From the NCBI RefSeq assembly GCF_900110605.1, contig NZ_FOFI01000003.1:1-64000 (forward strand): a stretch of 64,000 nt of DNA. The letters run 5' to 3'. The notes beneath the pieces were generated by a model. It saw only the letters and a program-made list of their open reading frames with translations. It made no database searches and was not told the DNA's origin. Position numbers and translations under genes: made by a program. How positions within the stretch are numbered: position 1 is the first letter of the stretch; every line of letters starts with the position of its first letter. The stretch comes from Epilithonimonas lactis. Lineage in GTDB: Bacteria; Bacteroidota; Bacteroidia; Flavobacteriales; Weeksellaceae. Below, one piece after another: positions 1 through 8,767 of this stretch.

Positions 1-56
1 CTTCGTCGGTAAACCCATAATGTTGAAAAAAGCTCCCGAAGCTTCCGTTCAACAGG

Positions 57-110
57 GTTTTCATTGTTCGTGCTTCGCACGCAACGAAAACTTAGCTATT
101 ATAGGCAGTG
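57..110. repeat. attC-like half site with hairpin, left edge of the Thoeris cassette
   Basis: Just past the stop of the Thoeris effector gene there is an imperfect hairpin at about 57-90 (arms TTTTCATTGTTCGTGC and GCACGCAACGAAAA around TTC). It is followed by ATTATAGGCAGTGG at 97-110. The last motif is the inverted counterpart of CCATTGCCTATAAC at 1573-1586, on the other side of the operon. In integrons such complementary R boxes bound gene cassettes. Calling this an attC is inference: the rest of the site lies near or beyond the window edge and no integron integrase is visible. Confidence 0.4.
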
Positions 111-122
111 GTTATTTGTGAG

Positions 123-965
123 CTATAAACCTAATTCAATTGATTTGATATTAAACAGATTTATTTGCCCAATTTTATCCTCATGTACAACAATCGTTAA
201 CTTTGCAGGATGTTTAAATTTCATTTCACTTAATTTAAACGTCCAAAGCATAATTTTTAATAAGTCTTCATCGCTGATATTCTTATGTTCCTTAATTCTA
301 GTTATTCCAGAACCGAAAATTGGAACTGATACCGTTTTTTGAGCATAAACGCGATTTACTCTATCCCAAAAGTTAATTAAAAATTCAATGTATTCAGGCA
401 TAGTAAGAATTGCCTTGTTATGTTCATCAAACTTAGTAAATGCTGTCAAAATAAAATCTTCATAGACGAAAATGGTACTTAATTTGAACTTTACCAGTTT
501 TCCTCCAAGTCTTCTATAAGTTTGATTATCAATTATGTCTAATTCGTCTGAATTAGCTACTATAAAATTATCAAGCTTATCTACGTTGTCAAGGAAATAC
601 TTTTTTACATAAATTCCGTTGAGCGAACTATTTGATATTATTTTATCATCTACTACAGTGTCAAAATATTCATTAAAAGGAATTACTTTAAAACCTTGTT
701 CATTAAATAAATTGCCAGATTTAATGTGTACTTCACTTCCATCTATGTCAATATTAATACTTGCAAGATTGTTTGCTCGGTACCAAATAACTAAATAAAT
801 TACAATAAGTACACCGAAAGTTATATAGCCAAAGTATCTTAGACAATCTTTGTATTCATCTGGAACAATATTAAAAAGTAATACAAATGATAAAATACCG
901 GAAATTACTGAAAAATAAAACCAAAATTTATTTCTAACATTTTTATCTAATAATTTAACTTTCAT
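123..965 (-). CDS. thsA: Type II Thoeris effector, membrane-anchored macro-domain protein (ThsA-like)
   Basis: Predicted membrane effector of a type II Thoeris anti-phage system. Two transmembrane helices lie near the N-terminus (about residues 15-33 and 44-62, counted from the chosen start). A cytosolic macro-like domain follows (DUF6430 type), with a VIPFNEYFDT stretch near 95 and the phosphate-binding loop VPIFGSGITR near 215. In type II Thoeris the macro domain binds the histidine-ADP-ribose signal made by the TIR partner, and the membrane part then stops growth; this is known for the family and inferred here. The start at 965 lies 4 nt after the stop of the upstream TIR gene. Another ATG at 989 would overlap it by 20 nt. 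Same strand and tight spacing indicate one operon. Confidence 0.85.
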   Translation of the reverse strand: MKVKLLDKNVRNKFWFYFSVISGILSFVLLFNIVPDEYKDCLRYFGYITFGVLIVIYLVIWYRANNLASINIDIDGSEVHIKSGNLFNEQGFKVIPFNEYFDTVVDDKIISNSSLNGIYVKKYFLDNVDKLDNFIVANSDELDIIDNQTYRRLGGKLVKFKLSTIFVYEDFILTAFTKFDEHNKAILTMPEYIEFLINFWDRVNRVYAQKTVSVPIFGSGITRIKEHKNISDEDLLKIMLWTFKLSEMKFKHPAKLTIVVHEDKIGQINLFNIKSIELGL

Positions 966-969
966 AGTT

Positions 970-1533
970 TTAGTTGTAAAAATAGTCATTAGCTTCTTTC
1001 CCAGAATCTACTCTGAAGTTCGTATTGTTTAACGCTGTTCGAATAGTATCTTTACTCATTGGTATATGTAGTACGGGAACTTTTGATTTTGAATCTCTAA
1101 AAATAGGTAACTTATTCCATAAAGTTGTTACGGTACTATTCAAACTTGTTTTACCATTAGTGAGTAAATCATCTTTAGTTTTTAAATCAGGATATATTAC
1201 AATTATAGGAAGTCCGAGAGTATTAATGCCGTAATCTAGTTCTTCTTTTAATGCTTTTGAATTCATTGTGTCATTACTTAAAAATAGAACGATATTTTTG
1301 GAATTTTTTAGTCTTTCTCGAAGTCTTGGTTTAAGTGTCGATTCCCAATCACTACTGTCACGAACATTGTAAGTTGTGTCATGAGCATTGTTAAAAGGAA
1401 ATGAACTGTCCGAACCTTTCCATGCTTTTAATATATTGTAATAGCAAAAATCTTTAGTCGCATTTGCTCCAAGTGAAGATTCGTTAAATGGTTCGCTGAC
1501 ATAAAATGCGGTATAATTGTAAATTTTACTCAT
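970..1533 (-). CDS. thsB: Type II Thoeris TIR-domain protein (ThsB-like)
   Basis: TIR-like protein of 187 residues that would sense phage infection and use NAD to make a signal nucleotide for the neighbouring macro-domain effector. Visible features are an N-terminal FYVSEPFN strand region, a NVRDSSDW motif near 56-63, the KNIVLFLS strand near 79-86, and KALKEELDYG near 93-102. The last holds the glutamates (E97/E98) expected at the TIR NADase catalytic position. It is the first gene of a two-gene operon, ending 4 nt before the effector start. The pair architecture (TIR, then two TM helices plus macro) is what identifies type II Thoeris; TIR proteins of other systems are less likely. Confidence 0.85.
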   Translation of the reverse strand: MSKIYNYTAFYVSEPFNESSLGANATKDFCYYNILKAWKGSDSSFPFNNAHDTTYNVRDSSDWESTLKPRLRERLKNSKNIVLFLSNDTMNSKALKEELDYGINTLGLPIIVIYPDLKTKDDLLTNGKTSLNSTVTTLWNKLPIFRDSKSKVPVLHIPMSKDTIRTALNNTNFRVDSGKEANDYFYN

Positions 1534-1572
1534 AAATTTATACTTGTTTTGGTTTTAAGTGTTGTTGTAATA

Positions 1573-1717
1573 CCATTGCCTATAACGTCTTGCTACTAGG
1601 CGCTGTAGCGGATTAAAAATTCAATAAACTTTGGAGTTTGCCTAAACTCTCCAAGTACAAAACCAACTCTCAGAAAGCAACCAACCCGCTATGGCGCTTA
1701 GTAGCTGTTACCTGTCG
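1573..1717 (-). repeat. attC-like imperfect inverted repeat upstream of the Thoeris operon
   Basis: Two arms of about 24 nt (1591-1614 and 1682-1705) pair as GCTACTAxGCGCxxTAGCGGxTT. The mismatches are all A/G or C/T changes, so they leave G-T wobbles in the hairpin. The outer edge carries GCCTATAAC (1578-1586), read as GTTATAGGC on the minus strand, right before the Thoeris genes. Outer GTTA/TAAC ends, a long imperfect palindrome and a variable loop of about 70 nt resemble a large integron attC site. The R boxes only partly fit the GTTRRRY/RYYYAAC consensus, so this remains an inference. Confidence 0.45.
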
Positions 1718-1720
1718 TTT

Positions 1721-2299
1721 TTAATTAAGACGAATAATCCCGCTTTCATTAAGCATTTTGTCTTTTACATACGAACTATTATAGGTTCGTTTTAATTTTA
1801 AAGCGTTTAATTGTAAGTTGTTCGTCAGAGTTAAATTTTTAGATGTATTTTTATAAATATCAATTTGGTAAGGTTGTTCAGTCCATTCCAAAGTATATTG
1901 GTATGCGTCAATGATTTGATTTTTGGTGTCTGTTTAAATAATCAAAATGTCGTTGAAATCCTTGATTAAAGTTGGCCCTCCGTCATTGTAGCTTTTCCCT
2001 TTAAAAGTTGCGATGAATTGATAGTAATTATATTTTCCTTTTAAGGGTTCAAAAGCAGAACTTATGTCGTCAGATTCTCTATGTTTTGAAAGTATACCAT
2101 AATAGGCATCAATATCATTGAGTTTCGAATAATCAAAATCTGAATTGTTTTTTTGCTTTTTTAGTATATAAATTTTAGTTTCATTTGGTTTTGTTATTGT
2201 GTCTTCAATCCTTGATTCAGAAATAGTTTGAATTGATTTTGTCTGACAAGTAACAAGTCCAAATAAGGATATTAATATTGAAAATAAATACAGTTTCAT
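1721..2299 (-). pseudogene. Lipoprotein gene interrupted by one in-frame stop codon
   Basis: The reading frame starts at ATG 2299 with a lipoprotein signal (MKLYLFSILISLFGLVTC, Cys at 18). It is stopped by TAA at 1934-1936 after 121 residues. Beyond that TAA the same frame stays open for another 70 codons, with protein-like composition (for example IDAYQYTLEWTEQPYQIDIY), to a second TAA at 1721-1723. A single AAA-to-TAA change would explain it, giving an intact product of 192 residues. It is not recognised as a known family. An ATG at 2359 exists, but the signal peptide argues for 2299. The gene lies in the same mobile region as the Thoeris pair. Alternatives are stop readthrough or a sequencing error. 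Confidence 0.6.
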
Positions 2300-2736
2300 A
2301 AGCTGTTTAATATTGTTGGTTTTCTGCGGTGTTTCTTTAAAATGACAGGTAACACTCAAATATACGCAATTATCAATATGGAATCAAAATTTACTTTTTT
2401 TTCAAAGTATTGGTTTTCAAATCTATATTTAATTATAATCAATTGTAATTACTTACAAATGTTTAACATAATTGGTATTTAAAGAATCGTGTTTTGAGAT
2501 TTTAGTAGTGTAATCTCACCCATCTTAAATACATTCAAAAGTAGAATTTTTGAATGATAATTTTTCAAAAAATATTTTAAAATTTAAAAAAAAATATTTT
2601 TTTTGATTGCTAAATTTTTCTACATTTATAAGTAATCAGGAACATTTCTTTTCATATGAAAGATTCAACTGAGAGTTGAGCCTTTAATACATTCTTAGGA
2701 GAATTTGAAAATCTTAAATTTCGCTTTATTAAATTC
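2300..2736. other. A+T-rich intergenic region
   Basis: About 437 bp without a convincing ORF. It contains long A and T runs near 2570-2610 and a small dyad TCAACTGAGAGTTGA near 2667. It separates the broken lipoprotein gene from the recombinase gene. No clear terminator or promoter could be assigned. Confidence 0.5.
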
Positions 2737-3990
2737 TTATTTGATTTGAGAATTAAAAGAACTTTCCATTTCTTTGAAATTTTCGGCTACCTTCCCCATA
2801 TCTTTTCCTACTTTCTCGTTTAATATTTTTGCATAGATTTGTGTAGTTGCGATATTCTTATGTCCCATCATTTTGCTCAGACTTTCAAGCGGAACACCTT
2901 CACTGAGAAATAAGGTAGCAAAAGTATGGCGTGCCAAATGGAATGTTACTTTTTTGTTTTCAAGACAGGAAATCAATTGGGATATCTTATTAAGGCTCTC
3001 ATTGCAGTTATTATTGGCAGGTACTGGGAATAACAGTCCATTTTTGGAAAAACCTTCATATTTATTGATAATCATTTTTGGAATATCTAAAAGCATCACA
3101 TTGGATGAGGTCGATGTTTTTTTCCTGCGAATGATAATCCATTCCTTGCCATCAAAAAACTTTTGAATATTGCTTTTTTTCAATCCTTTTATATCAGAAT
3201 AAGAAAGCCCAGTGAAACAGCTGAAAACAAAAAGATCTTTTACCAGTTCGTCTTTCTTTTTAGCACATTCAAAACTAACAAGTTGTTCCAACTCACTTCG
3301 TAAAAGATAACCACGATCTCTGTCTTTCTTAGTGTTTTTGTATTCACTGAATGGATTGCTGGAAAGATGTTTCCTGCTTATTGCCAGTCGGCACAATGTT
3401 GTTAGCCCGATCTTATAGACCCAGATTGTATTGTGTTCCAGACTTTGGTCATTACGAAGATAGTAATCGAATTCCTGAATAAATTCACAATCAATAGTTT
3501 TGAAAGGAATATCAGAAGTTTTGTATTTTGAAAGAGCAAAACTTCTGAGGTGAATCAAAAGACTCTTGTATTTCCCTAGAGTACCGTATGCCCTAAGTCC
3601 ACTATCTACTTTTTTCTCAAAGTCCAGTAAAAATTTATCGTAGAATTTAAAAAATGTCAGCTCTCCGCTGTCCATACCAAGAAAAACATCTTTCAGCTTA
3701 TTGCTGTTCACACTTCCATCACTATCCATAATTTTTGAGTGGCACCTTTCAATACCCAAACGTATGCTGTCAAGTCTAGTGTTTAGACTCTGTGCCTCTT
3801 TGCTTTTGCCTGAAACCCTCCCGTATTTCAAGTCCCACGCAGAAGCAGAAATATCCAGTTTTGCACTGAATGTGGATTGCTTGCCATTGACAGTTATCCT
3901 GCACATAATTGGCACAAGTCCGTTTTTCTTTGGTGCATTCTTTTTAAGGTAGAATAATACCTTGAATGTTGATCTCTTTGTCGCTTCCAT
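2737..3990 (-). CDS. Tyrosine site-specific recombinase (Bacteroidota integrase type)
   Basis: Integrase of 417 residues, the normal length for Bacteroidota transposon and island integrases. The order is an N-terminal arm-binding domain (about 8-90), a SAM-like core-binding domain (about 112-210) and a C-terminal catalytic domain (about 228-390). Catalytic residues seen are Lys near 290, HLARH (H351, R354), H377 in MGHKN, and nucleophile Tyr386 in TTQIYAKI. The first catalytic Arg is replaced by Ser263 in FTGLSYSDI, as is known for IntDOT-type enzymes. It sits at the edge of the accessory region next to pheS, reading away from it. This suggests it moved, or still moves, the island to its left. 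The substrate site is not proven. Confidence 0.9.
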   Translation of the reverse strand: MEATKRSTFKVLFYLKKNAPKKNGLVPIMCRITVNGKQSTFSAKLDISASAWDLKYGRVSGKSKEAQSLNTRLDSIRLGIERCHSKIMDSDGSVNSNKLKDVFLGMDSGELTFFKFYDKFLLDFEKKVDSGLRAYGTLGKYKSLLIHLRSFALSKYKTSDIPFKTIDCEFIQEFDYYLRNDQSLEHNTIWVYKIGLTTLCRLAISRKHLSSNPFSEYKNTKKDRDRGYLLRSELEQLVSFECAKKKDELVKDLFVFSCFTGLSYSDIKGLKKSNIQKFFDGKEWIIIRRKKTSTSSNVMLLDIPKMIINKYEGFSKNGLLFPVPANNNCNESLNKISQLISCLENKKVTFHLARHTFATLFLSEGVPLESLSKMMGHKNIATTQIYAKILNEKVGKDMGKVAENFKEMESSFNSQIK

Positions 3991-4293
3991 AACTCACGAT
4001 TTCTTAATGTTAAAATTAAAATATATAGAGCTTGGAAACAATATGAAAAAGAATGCAATAAACTGAAAAACAGTTATTTAAAAATCATTTAGAGATTTTT
4101 TAAAGTAACGATTTAGTAACCCAACTTTTGTATTCTCGTGCATTTTATTGCTTTCTACTGCAATACCAAAAAGTGAAAAACAGTTACAAATCCTTTATTT
4201 ACAACTGTTTTACCTGTTTTATATCTTTGATGTTTTTTATCTAAAACTTTATTTTAAAATCGTATTTTTGCAATCTATATTTTATATATAACA
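3991..4293. other. Recombinase/pheS intergenic region with repeated CAGTTA motifs
   Basis: 303 bp between the divergent integrase and pheS genes. TGAAAAACAGTTA occurs directly repeated at 4064-4076 and 4174-4186, each preceded by TGCAATA a few bases upstream. An inverted version lies at 4198-4211, so 4177-4211 forms an imperfect hairpin (AAAACAGTT...AACTGTTTT). Such clusters are typical of arm-type or operator sites of recombinases; the function here is inferred. The pheS promoter lies at the right end. Confidence 0.4.
4263..4270 (+). promoter_or_regulatory. Candidate -7 promoter element for pheS
   Basis: TATTTTTG matches the Bacteroidota -7 consensus TAnnTTTG, 23 bases before the pheS ATG. 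No good TTTG box stands at the expected upstream distance. Confidence 0.4.
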
Positions 4294-5304
4294 ATGCTAG
4301 AGAAAATTGATGACCTATTGGTAGAAGTACAGAATTTCCAGTCTTCCACCAAAGATGAAACAGAACAGTTCCGACTAAAATTCAATGGTAAAAAAGGGAT
4401 CATGAATGATTTCTATGACGCCTTGAAGCAAATTCCCAATGAGCAGAAGAAAGATTTTGGACAGAAGATCAACATCTTGAGAAACGCTGTGAATGAAAAG
4501 CTGGAAGAACTAAAATCTTCTACAGAAAGCAAGATCATTCTTGAAAAAGAAGACCTTACCAGACCAGGTTTTCCATTGGAATTAGGTTCTCGTCATCCAA
4601 TCAATTTGGTTAAAAATAGAATCATCGAGATCTTCAAATCCATTGGTTTTGCTGTTGCAGACGGACCTGAGATCGAGGACGATTGGCATAACTTCACCGC
4701 ATTGAACCTTCCGGAATATCATCCGGCGAGAGATATGCAGGACACATTTTTCATTGAGCAAAATCCAGATGTATTATTAAGAACGCACACTTCTTCTGTT
4801 CAAATCCGATATATGGAGGAGAACGAACCGCCGATGAGAATTTTGGCGCCAGGAAGGGTTTTCAGAAATGAGGCTGTTTCTTCCCGTTCGCACTGTATTT
4901 TTCATCAGATCGAAGGTCTTTATATTGATGAAAATGTAAGTTTTGCTGACCTTAAACAAACCATTCAATTCTTTACGACCGAACTATTCGGAAAGTCGAA
5001 AATTAGAATGAGACCTTCTTACTTCCCTTTCACAGAGCCGAGTGCGGAAGTTGACGTGTACTGGGGATTGAACTCTGAAACCGACTACCGTATCACAAAA
5101 GGAACAGGTTGGTTGGAGATCATGGGTTGTGGAATGGTAGATCCTGCGGTTCTTAAAAACGTGAACATCGACCCAGACAAATTCTCCGGATATGCTTTCG
5201 GAATGGGAATCGAGAGAATCGTCATGTTGCTTTACCAAATGAGCGACATCCGTATGTTCTTCGAAAATGACAAAAGAATGTTGGAACAATTCAAGAGTTT
5301 GTAA
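4294..5304 (+). CDS. pheS: Phenylalanyl-tRNA synthetase alpha subunit
   Basis: Catalytic subunit of the cytosolic heterotetramer that charges tRNA-Phe with phenylalanine. It has 336 residues, normal for bacterial PheS. An N-terminal coiled-coil arm (about 1-90) is followed by the class II synthetase core. Motif 2 is visible as RILAPGRVFRNEAVSSRSH near 183-201, and motif 3 as FGMGIERIVMLLY near 303-315. The pheT partner is not in this window, so the subunits are encoded apart. A strong terminator follows, so it is probably transcribed alone. Confidence 0.97.
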   Translation: MLEKIDDLLVEVQNFQSSTKDETEQFRLKFNGKKGIMNDFYDALKQIPNEQKKDFGQKINILRNAVNEKLEELKSSTESKIILEKEDLTRPGFPLELGSRHPINLVKNRIIEIFKSIGFAVADGPEIEDDWHNFTALNLPEYHPARDMQDTFFIEQNPDVLLRTHTSSVQIRYMEENEPPMRILAPGRVFRNEAVSSRSHCIFHQIEGLYIDENVSFADLKQTIQFFTTELFGKSKIRMRPSYFPFTEPSAEVDVYWGLNSETDYRITKGTGWLEIMGCGMVDPAVLKNVNIDPDKFSGYAFGMGIERIVMLLYQMSDIRMFFENDKRMLEQFKSL

Positions 5305-5329
5305 TTAATTCTGACTTGAATAAAAATAA

Positions 5330-5364
5330 AAAAATCCTGTAATTAATTTTTACAGGATTTTTTG
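5330..5364 (+). terminator. Terminator after pheS
   Basis: Hairpin with arms AAATCCTGTAA and TTACAGGATTT, followed by a T run, 25 nt past the pheS stop. Confidence 0.85.
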
Positions 5365-5590
5365 ATGTAATTCATTATTTTTATTAATTTGTAAATTGAT
5401 ATCTAAATATAAAATCTGACAATCAATCATTTAATTAAGAATAAAGTTCTTTGCTATTATATACATAAATATTTTATGATCGAACCTCGTTCTAATATCG
5501 AGGGATTGTTTAAATTTACACCTAATGCGTTTATTCATCGATATGATTTGAAATTGTAGATGGTAAATTTGATTAAAAAAACACACAAAT

Positions 5591-7327
5591 ATGAATCCAA
5601 AAAGTGGTAGCTCACGATTCAAATTACGAAAGATCGTACATTATTCTTTAATATTATGCATTCTACTCATCCAGCTGATCATAGCGGGATTTTTTTACAA
5701 TGAATTCAAAAATCGTAAAAACATTGCTTTTATTGAAGATCAATTGAAAGACGTACACGATCTGGAACACCTCACAGACAAATCTAGAAAAGAACTTCTG
5801 ACAGCGCAGGGCTATTTTCAAAAATATGTAGTGAGTAACGATGACAAATATCTGGACTCGTACTTCCAGTCCGTGAATGTTCTTACAAAAAACCTTGACA
5901 GCATCAATGACTTGAAGGACAAAAATCCGAGATTAAAAAAGATCATCACATTACAGAAAACAGATTCCGCGGAGATCAAAAATTTTAAGATCTTGACGGA
6001 TTCATCTTTTCAGGTGTCCGCAAAATCCGATTTGAAGCTGCGTGACATCGCCATTCCACAATTCAAAAAGTACGAATTCAAATACGACTTTGACAAATTT
6101 GATATAAAAACCGAAACCAAATCCGACACCGTCAAGAAGAAAGGCTTGTTTGGAAGACTAAGTGACGCCATTTCCGGCAAAGAGAATGTGCGCAAGGAAA
6201 GTACCATCATCACGGTGGAAAAGACCAAGCAAGATGGTCTCGCAAAAATGAAGCGCGAGCTGGATAGCATTTTCAAAAACATGAACACCTACTACTCCAC
6301 GGAGATCCAGAAAGTGCGTGTGAATGTGGTGAAAAATAAGGATGTCAGCACAAACAGGAACAAACTTTTCGAATCTTTCAACAGCCTGATGGTCTACAGT
6401 AACAATCTGATGAGCGTCTATGAAATCGCTATCAAAGATTCTAAATCTGAGTTGGAAAGCGAATTGGATAAACAAAATTCTGCTAATAACAAGATCAGAA
6501 CCTATCTCATTTTTGGTGCAATGGTCTTGATGTTCATCGTTTCTATCCTGATCATGTACTTCACAAGGATCGCATTCATCTATGAAAAACGACTCAACGC
6601 TGCCAACAAACAGATCAAGGAAAATCTCAACTTCAAAAACAGGATATTGGGAATGCTGAGTCATGAGCTTAGATCACCGCTCAAGATCATTGGGATCTTC
6701 ATCAAAAGAATCAACAAGAAGACCGAGGATGAAACCATCAAGGAATATTTGAAATCCATCAGTTTTACAAATGACACACTACTGATGCAAGCCAATCAGA
6801 TCTTGGAATACACCAAAAATCAGCAGGTGCAAAACAAGTTGAATCTCAGTGTTTTTAATCTCAACAAAGAGATAGATTCTATATTGACCGCCATTGAACC
6901 TTACATCGAGACCAGAAATAATAAGTTTGTCATTCATAAAAATATTGATGAAAAAATCATGGTCAATTCCGATTGTACGAAGATCAACCAGATTTTTATG
7001 AATATTCTGGGGAATGCGAATAAGTTTACAGAAAATGGACAAATCACAGTAAACACTTCAGCAAAATATCTGGATGAAAACACCATTACCTTAACTACAG
7101 AAATAAAGGATACAGGCACGGGAATTTCAAAATCTGACCTGGAAAAGATCTTTGAACCATATTACCAAGGTGTATTGTCGGAAGATGTAGAAAATCTGGG
7201 TGCGGGTCTGGGACTGAGTCTTTGCAAGGAAATTATAGAATTATATTCTGGGAAAATCTCTGTAGACAGCGAGATAAACCAAGGAACAACCGTAAGTTTC
7301 TCTATTAATTTGAATGTTAATAAATGA
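5591..7327 (+). CDS. Membrane sensor histidine kinase, partner of the next-gene regulator
   Basis: Sensor kinase of 578 residues. TM1 is at about 15-35, a large periplasmic coiled-coil-like region follows (about 36-300, rich in K/E/D), and TM2 is at about 304-326. The HisKA domain has MLSHELRSPL with phospho-acceptor His358. The HATPase domain has the N box NILGNANKF, DTGTGIS, and GAGLGLSLCKEI. The signal sensed is unknown. Its TGA stop overlaps the ATG of the downstream response regulator (ATGA), so the two are translationally coupled and form a two-component system. The DNA encoding the periplasmic part is more G+C-rich than the rest. Confidence 0.92.
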   Translation: MNPKSGSSRFKLRKIVHYSLILCILLIQLIIAGFFYNEFKNRKNIAFIEDQLKDVHDLEHLTDKSRKELLTAQGYFQKYVVSNDDKYLDSYFQSVNVLTKNLDSINDLKDKNPRLKKIITLQKTDSAEIKNFKILTDSSFQVSAKSDLKLRDIAIPQFKKYEFKYDFDKFDIKTETKSDTVKKKGLFGRLSDAISGKENVRKESTIITVEKTKQDGLAKMKRELDSIFKNMNTYYSTEIQKVRVNVVKNKDVSTNRNKLFESFNSLMVYSNNLMSVYEIAIKDSKSELESELDKQNSANNKIRTYLIFGAMVLMFIVSILIMYFTRIAFIYEKRLNAANKQIKENLNFKNRILGMLSHELRSPLKIIGIFIKRINKKTEDETIKEYLKSISFTNDTLLMQANQILEYTKNQQVQNKLNLSVFNLNKEIDSILTAIEPYIETRNNKFVIHKNIDEKIMVNSDCTKINQIFMNILGNANKFTENGQITVNTSAKYLDENTITLTTEIKDTGTGISKSDLEKIFEPYYQGVLSEDVENLGAGLGLSLCKEIIELYSGKISVDSEINQGTTVSFSINLNVNK

Positions 7328-7965
7328 ATCCATTAGATAAGTCGATTACGTTTTTGCTGGCGGATGACCACAGTTTGATAAGGCAAGGTATTGTTTTTCT
7401 TTTGGAAGAGATGGAGTTCGAATGTGAGATATTCCACGCATCGACCTTGAAAAAAGTATTGGAATCTGTACAAGAAAATCCAATTGACATTGCCATCATT
7501 GATGCTCATTTCCCAGATGGAAACAGCCTTTCAATTCTACCTGACATCAAAAGAATCAGGCCAGAGACCAAAATCCTCATTTTTTCTGGCATCGATGAAA
7601 ATACACAATCGCTGAAGTACATCAATGCTGGAGCGAACGGTTTTCTAAGCAAACTAAGCGAAGAAGATGATGTGAAAAACGCGATCTTAAAGATGATCAA
7701 TGAAGGAGAATATATTTCGCCCACGACACAGGCTTTGTTGGTGAATTCTTTCAGAAACAGAAATTTGATCAATCCCCTGTTCTCATTGACGGAGAGAGAA
7801 TTGGAAATTGCAGAGATGTACGCAGAAGGCCTCGGTAATCTGGAAATAGCCAACAGACTCGACATCAAACAAAATACAGTAAGTACATTAAAAAAAAGAA
7901 TATTTGACAAGTTGAAAATCGAAAATATCGTTGAACTTGTGGAGTTGATGAAAGACCATTCTTAA
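7324..7965 (+). CDS. NarL/LuxR-type response regulator
   Basis: Two-domain regulator of 213 residues. The receiver domain (about 8-125) has the acidic pair D14/D15 in LADDHS, phospho-acceptor D60 in IIDAHFPDG, and the conserved Lys in GFLSKLS. The C-terminal LuxR helix-turn-helix (about 150-205) has SLTERELEIAEMYAEG and IANRLDIKQNTVSTLKKRI. Its start overlaps the kinase stop by 4 nt. It probably answers that kinase by binding DNA. The target genes are not evident; the odd A-rich transcript region directly downstream is one candidate. Confidence 0.93.
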   Translation: MNPLDKSITFLLADDHSLIRQGIVFLLEEMEFECEIFHASTLKKVLESVQENPIDIAIIDAHFPDGNSLSILPDIKRIRPETKILIFSGIDENTQSLKYINAGANGFLSKLSEEDDVKNAILKMINEGEYISPTTQALLVNSFRNRNLINPLFSLTERELEIAEMYAEGLGNLEIANRLDIKQNTVSTLKKRIFDKLKIENIVELVELMKDHS

Positions 7966-7995
7966 GTTTTAACAAAAAACATTCCTTAATATAAT

Positions 7996-8025
7996 AAGAC
8001 CGATCATTCTAGATCGGTCTTTTTT
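7996..8025 (+). terminator. Terminator after the two-component operon
   Basis: Near-perfect hairpin AAGACCGATC / GATCGGTCTT with six-base loop and T run. Confidence 0.9.
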
Positions 8026-8523
8026 GTAGATAAATATCTACAAGCGCATCGACATATATCGTAGACATTTTTATCGATTCTATTGCCGATGTTGGTACTT
8101 TTGTACCAAGATAATCGACAATAAAAAACACAAATAAAATTGGATTCTGAAAACGCAGATGATGAAACCAAGATTGTTGAAGATTCTAAAAACAGATGAC
8201 GAATTAAGTATCAATTACAGCGTTGAGGAATAATGTAAGAGATACACAAGAGGGCAAAAACACAAAACAAAAAAAAAGATTCTAAAATCACAAATGAGGA
8301 ATCAATTATTCAGAGAGAGCTTCGATTCTTTGTGAATTAAAAAAAGGGCAAAAACACAAATAAAAAGTCCACAAAAAAAACAAAAACAACAACTGATGAA
8401 ATCTAGTGCCAAATTACAGAGCTGCAAAGCTCTGTAAAGGATACTAGAAAAACACAAAAACCTTGAAAACTCAAATGATGACCACAAATCATCAAGTTTG
8501 AAAACAAACGATGAGAATTCCAC

Positions 8524-8567
8524 AATCATAATTACAGATGATGTTCAGCTCTGTAATTATGATTTTT
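8524..8567 (+). terminator. Long hairpin with T run inside the A-rich region
   Basis: Arms AATCATAATTACAGA and TCTGTAATTATGATT, 11-base loop, then TTTT. It looks like an intrinsic terminator for the A-rich transcript. Confidence 0.7.
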
Positions 8568-8675
8568 TCGATTGCTTTATTCAAAGCTTCTTAAAGATTG
8601 AGAAGCGATATCTGATGACAAAAGTAACTCAAAGAAAAAATCAATTATATCCATAAGGAATTTAACCTTTCCTGG

Positions 8676-8706
8676 TCCTGTGAATTATTTTCACAGGATT
8701 TTTTTT
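8676..8706 (+). terminator. Second terminator after the A-rich region
   Basis: Perfect hairpin TCCTGTGAA / TTCACAGGA followed by eight T residues. Confidence 0.85.
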
Positions 8707-8767
8707 GTTTAATGCTGAGCGGTCATCGAAAATATCCTACATCAATTTCCAGCAGACCTGCTTTGTC

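Noticed and set aside
8302-8529. Minus-strand frame of 75 codons in the A-rich region
   Set aside because: Phe/Leu/Cys-rich because it is the complement of A-rich sequence; crosses hairpins and terminator-like stems.
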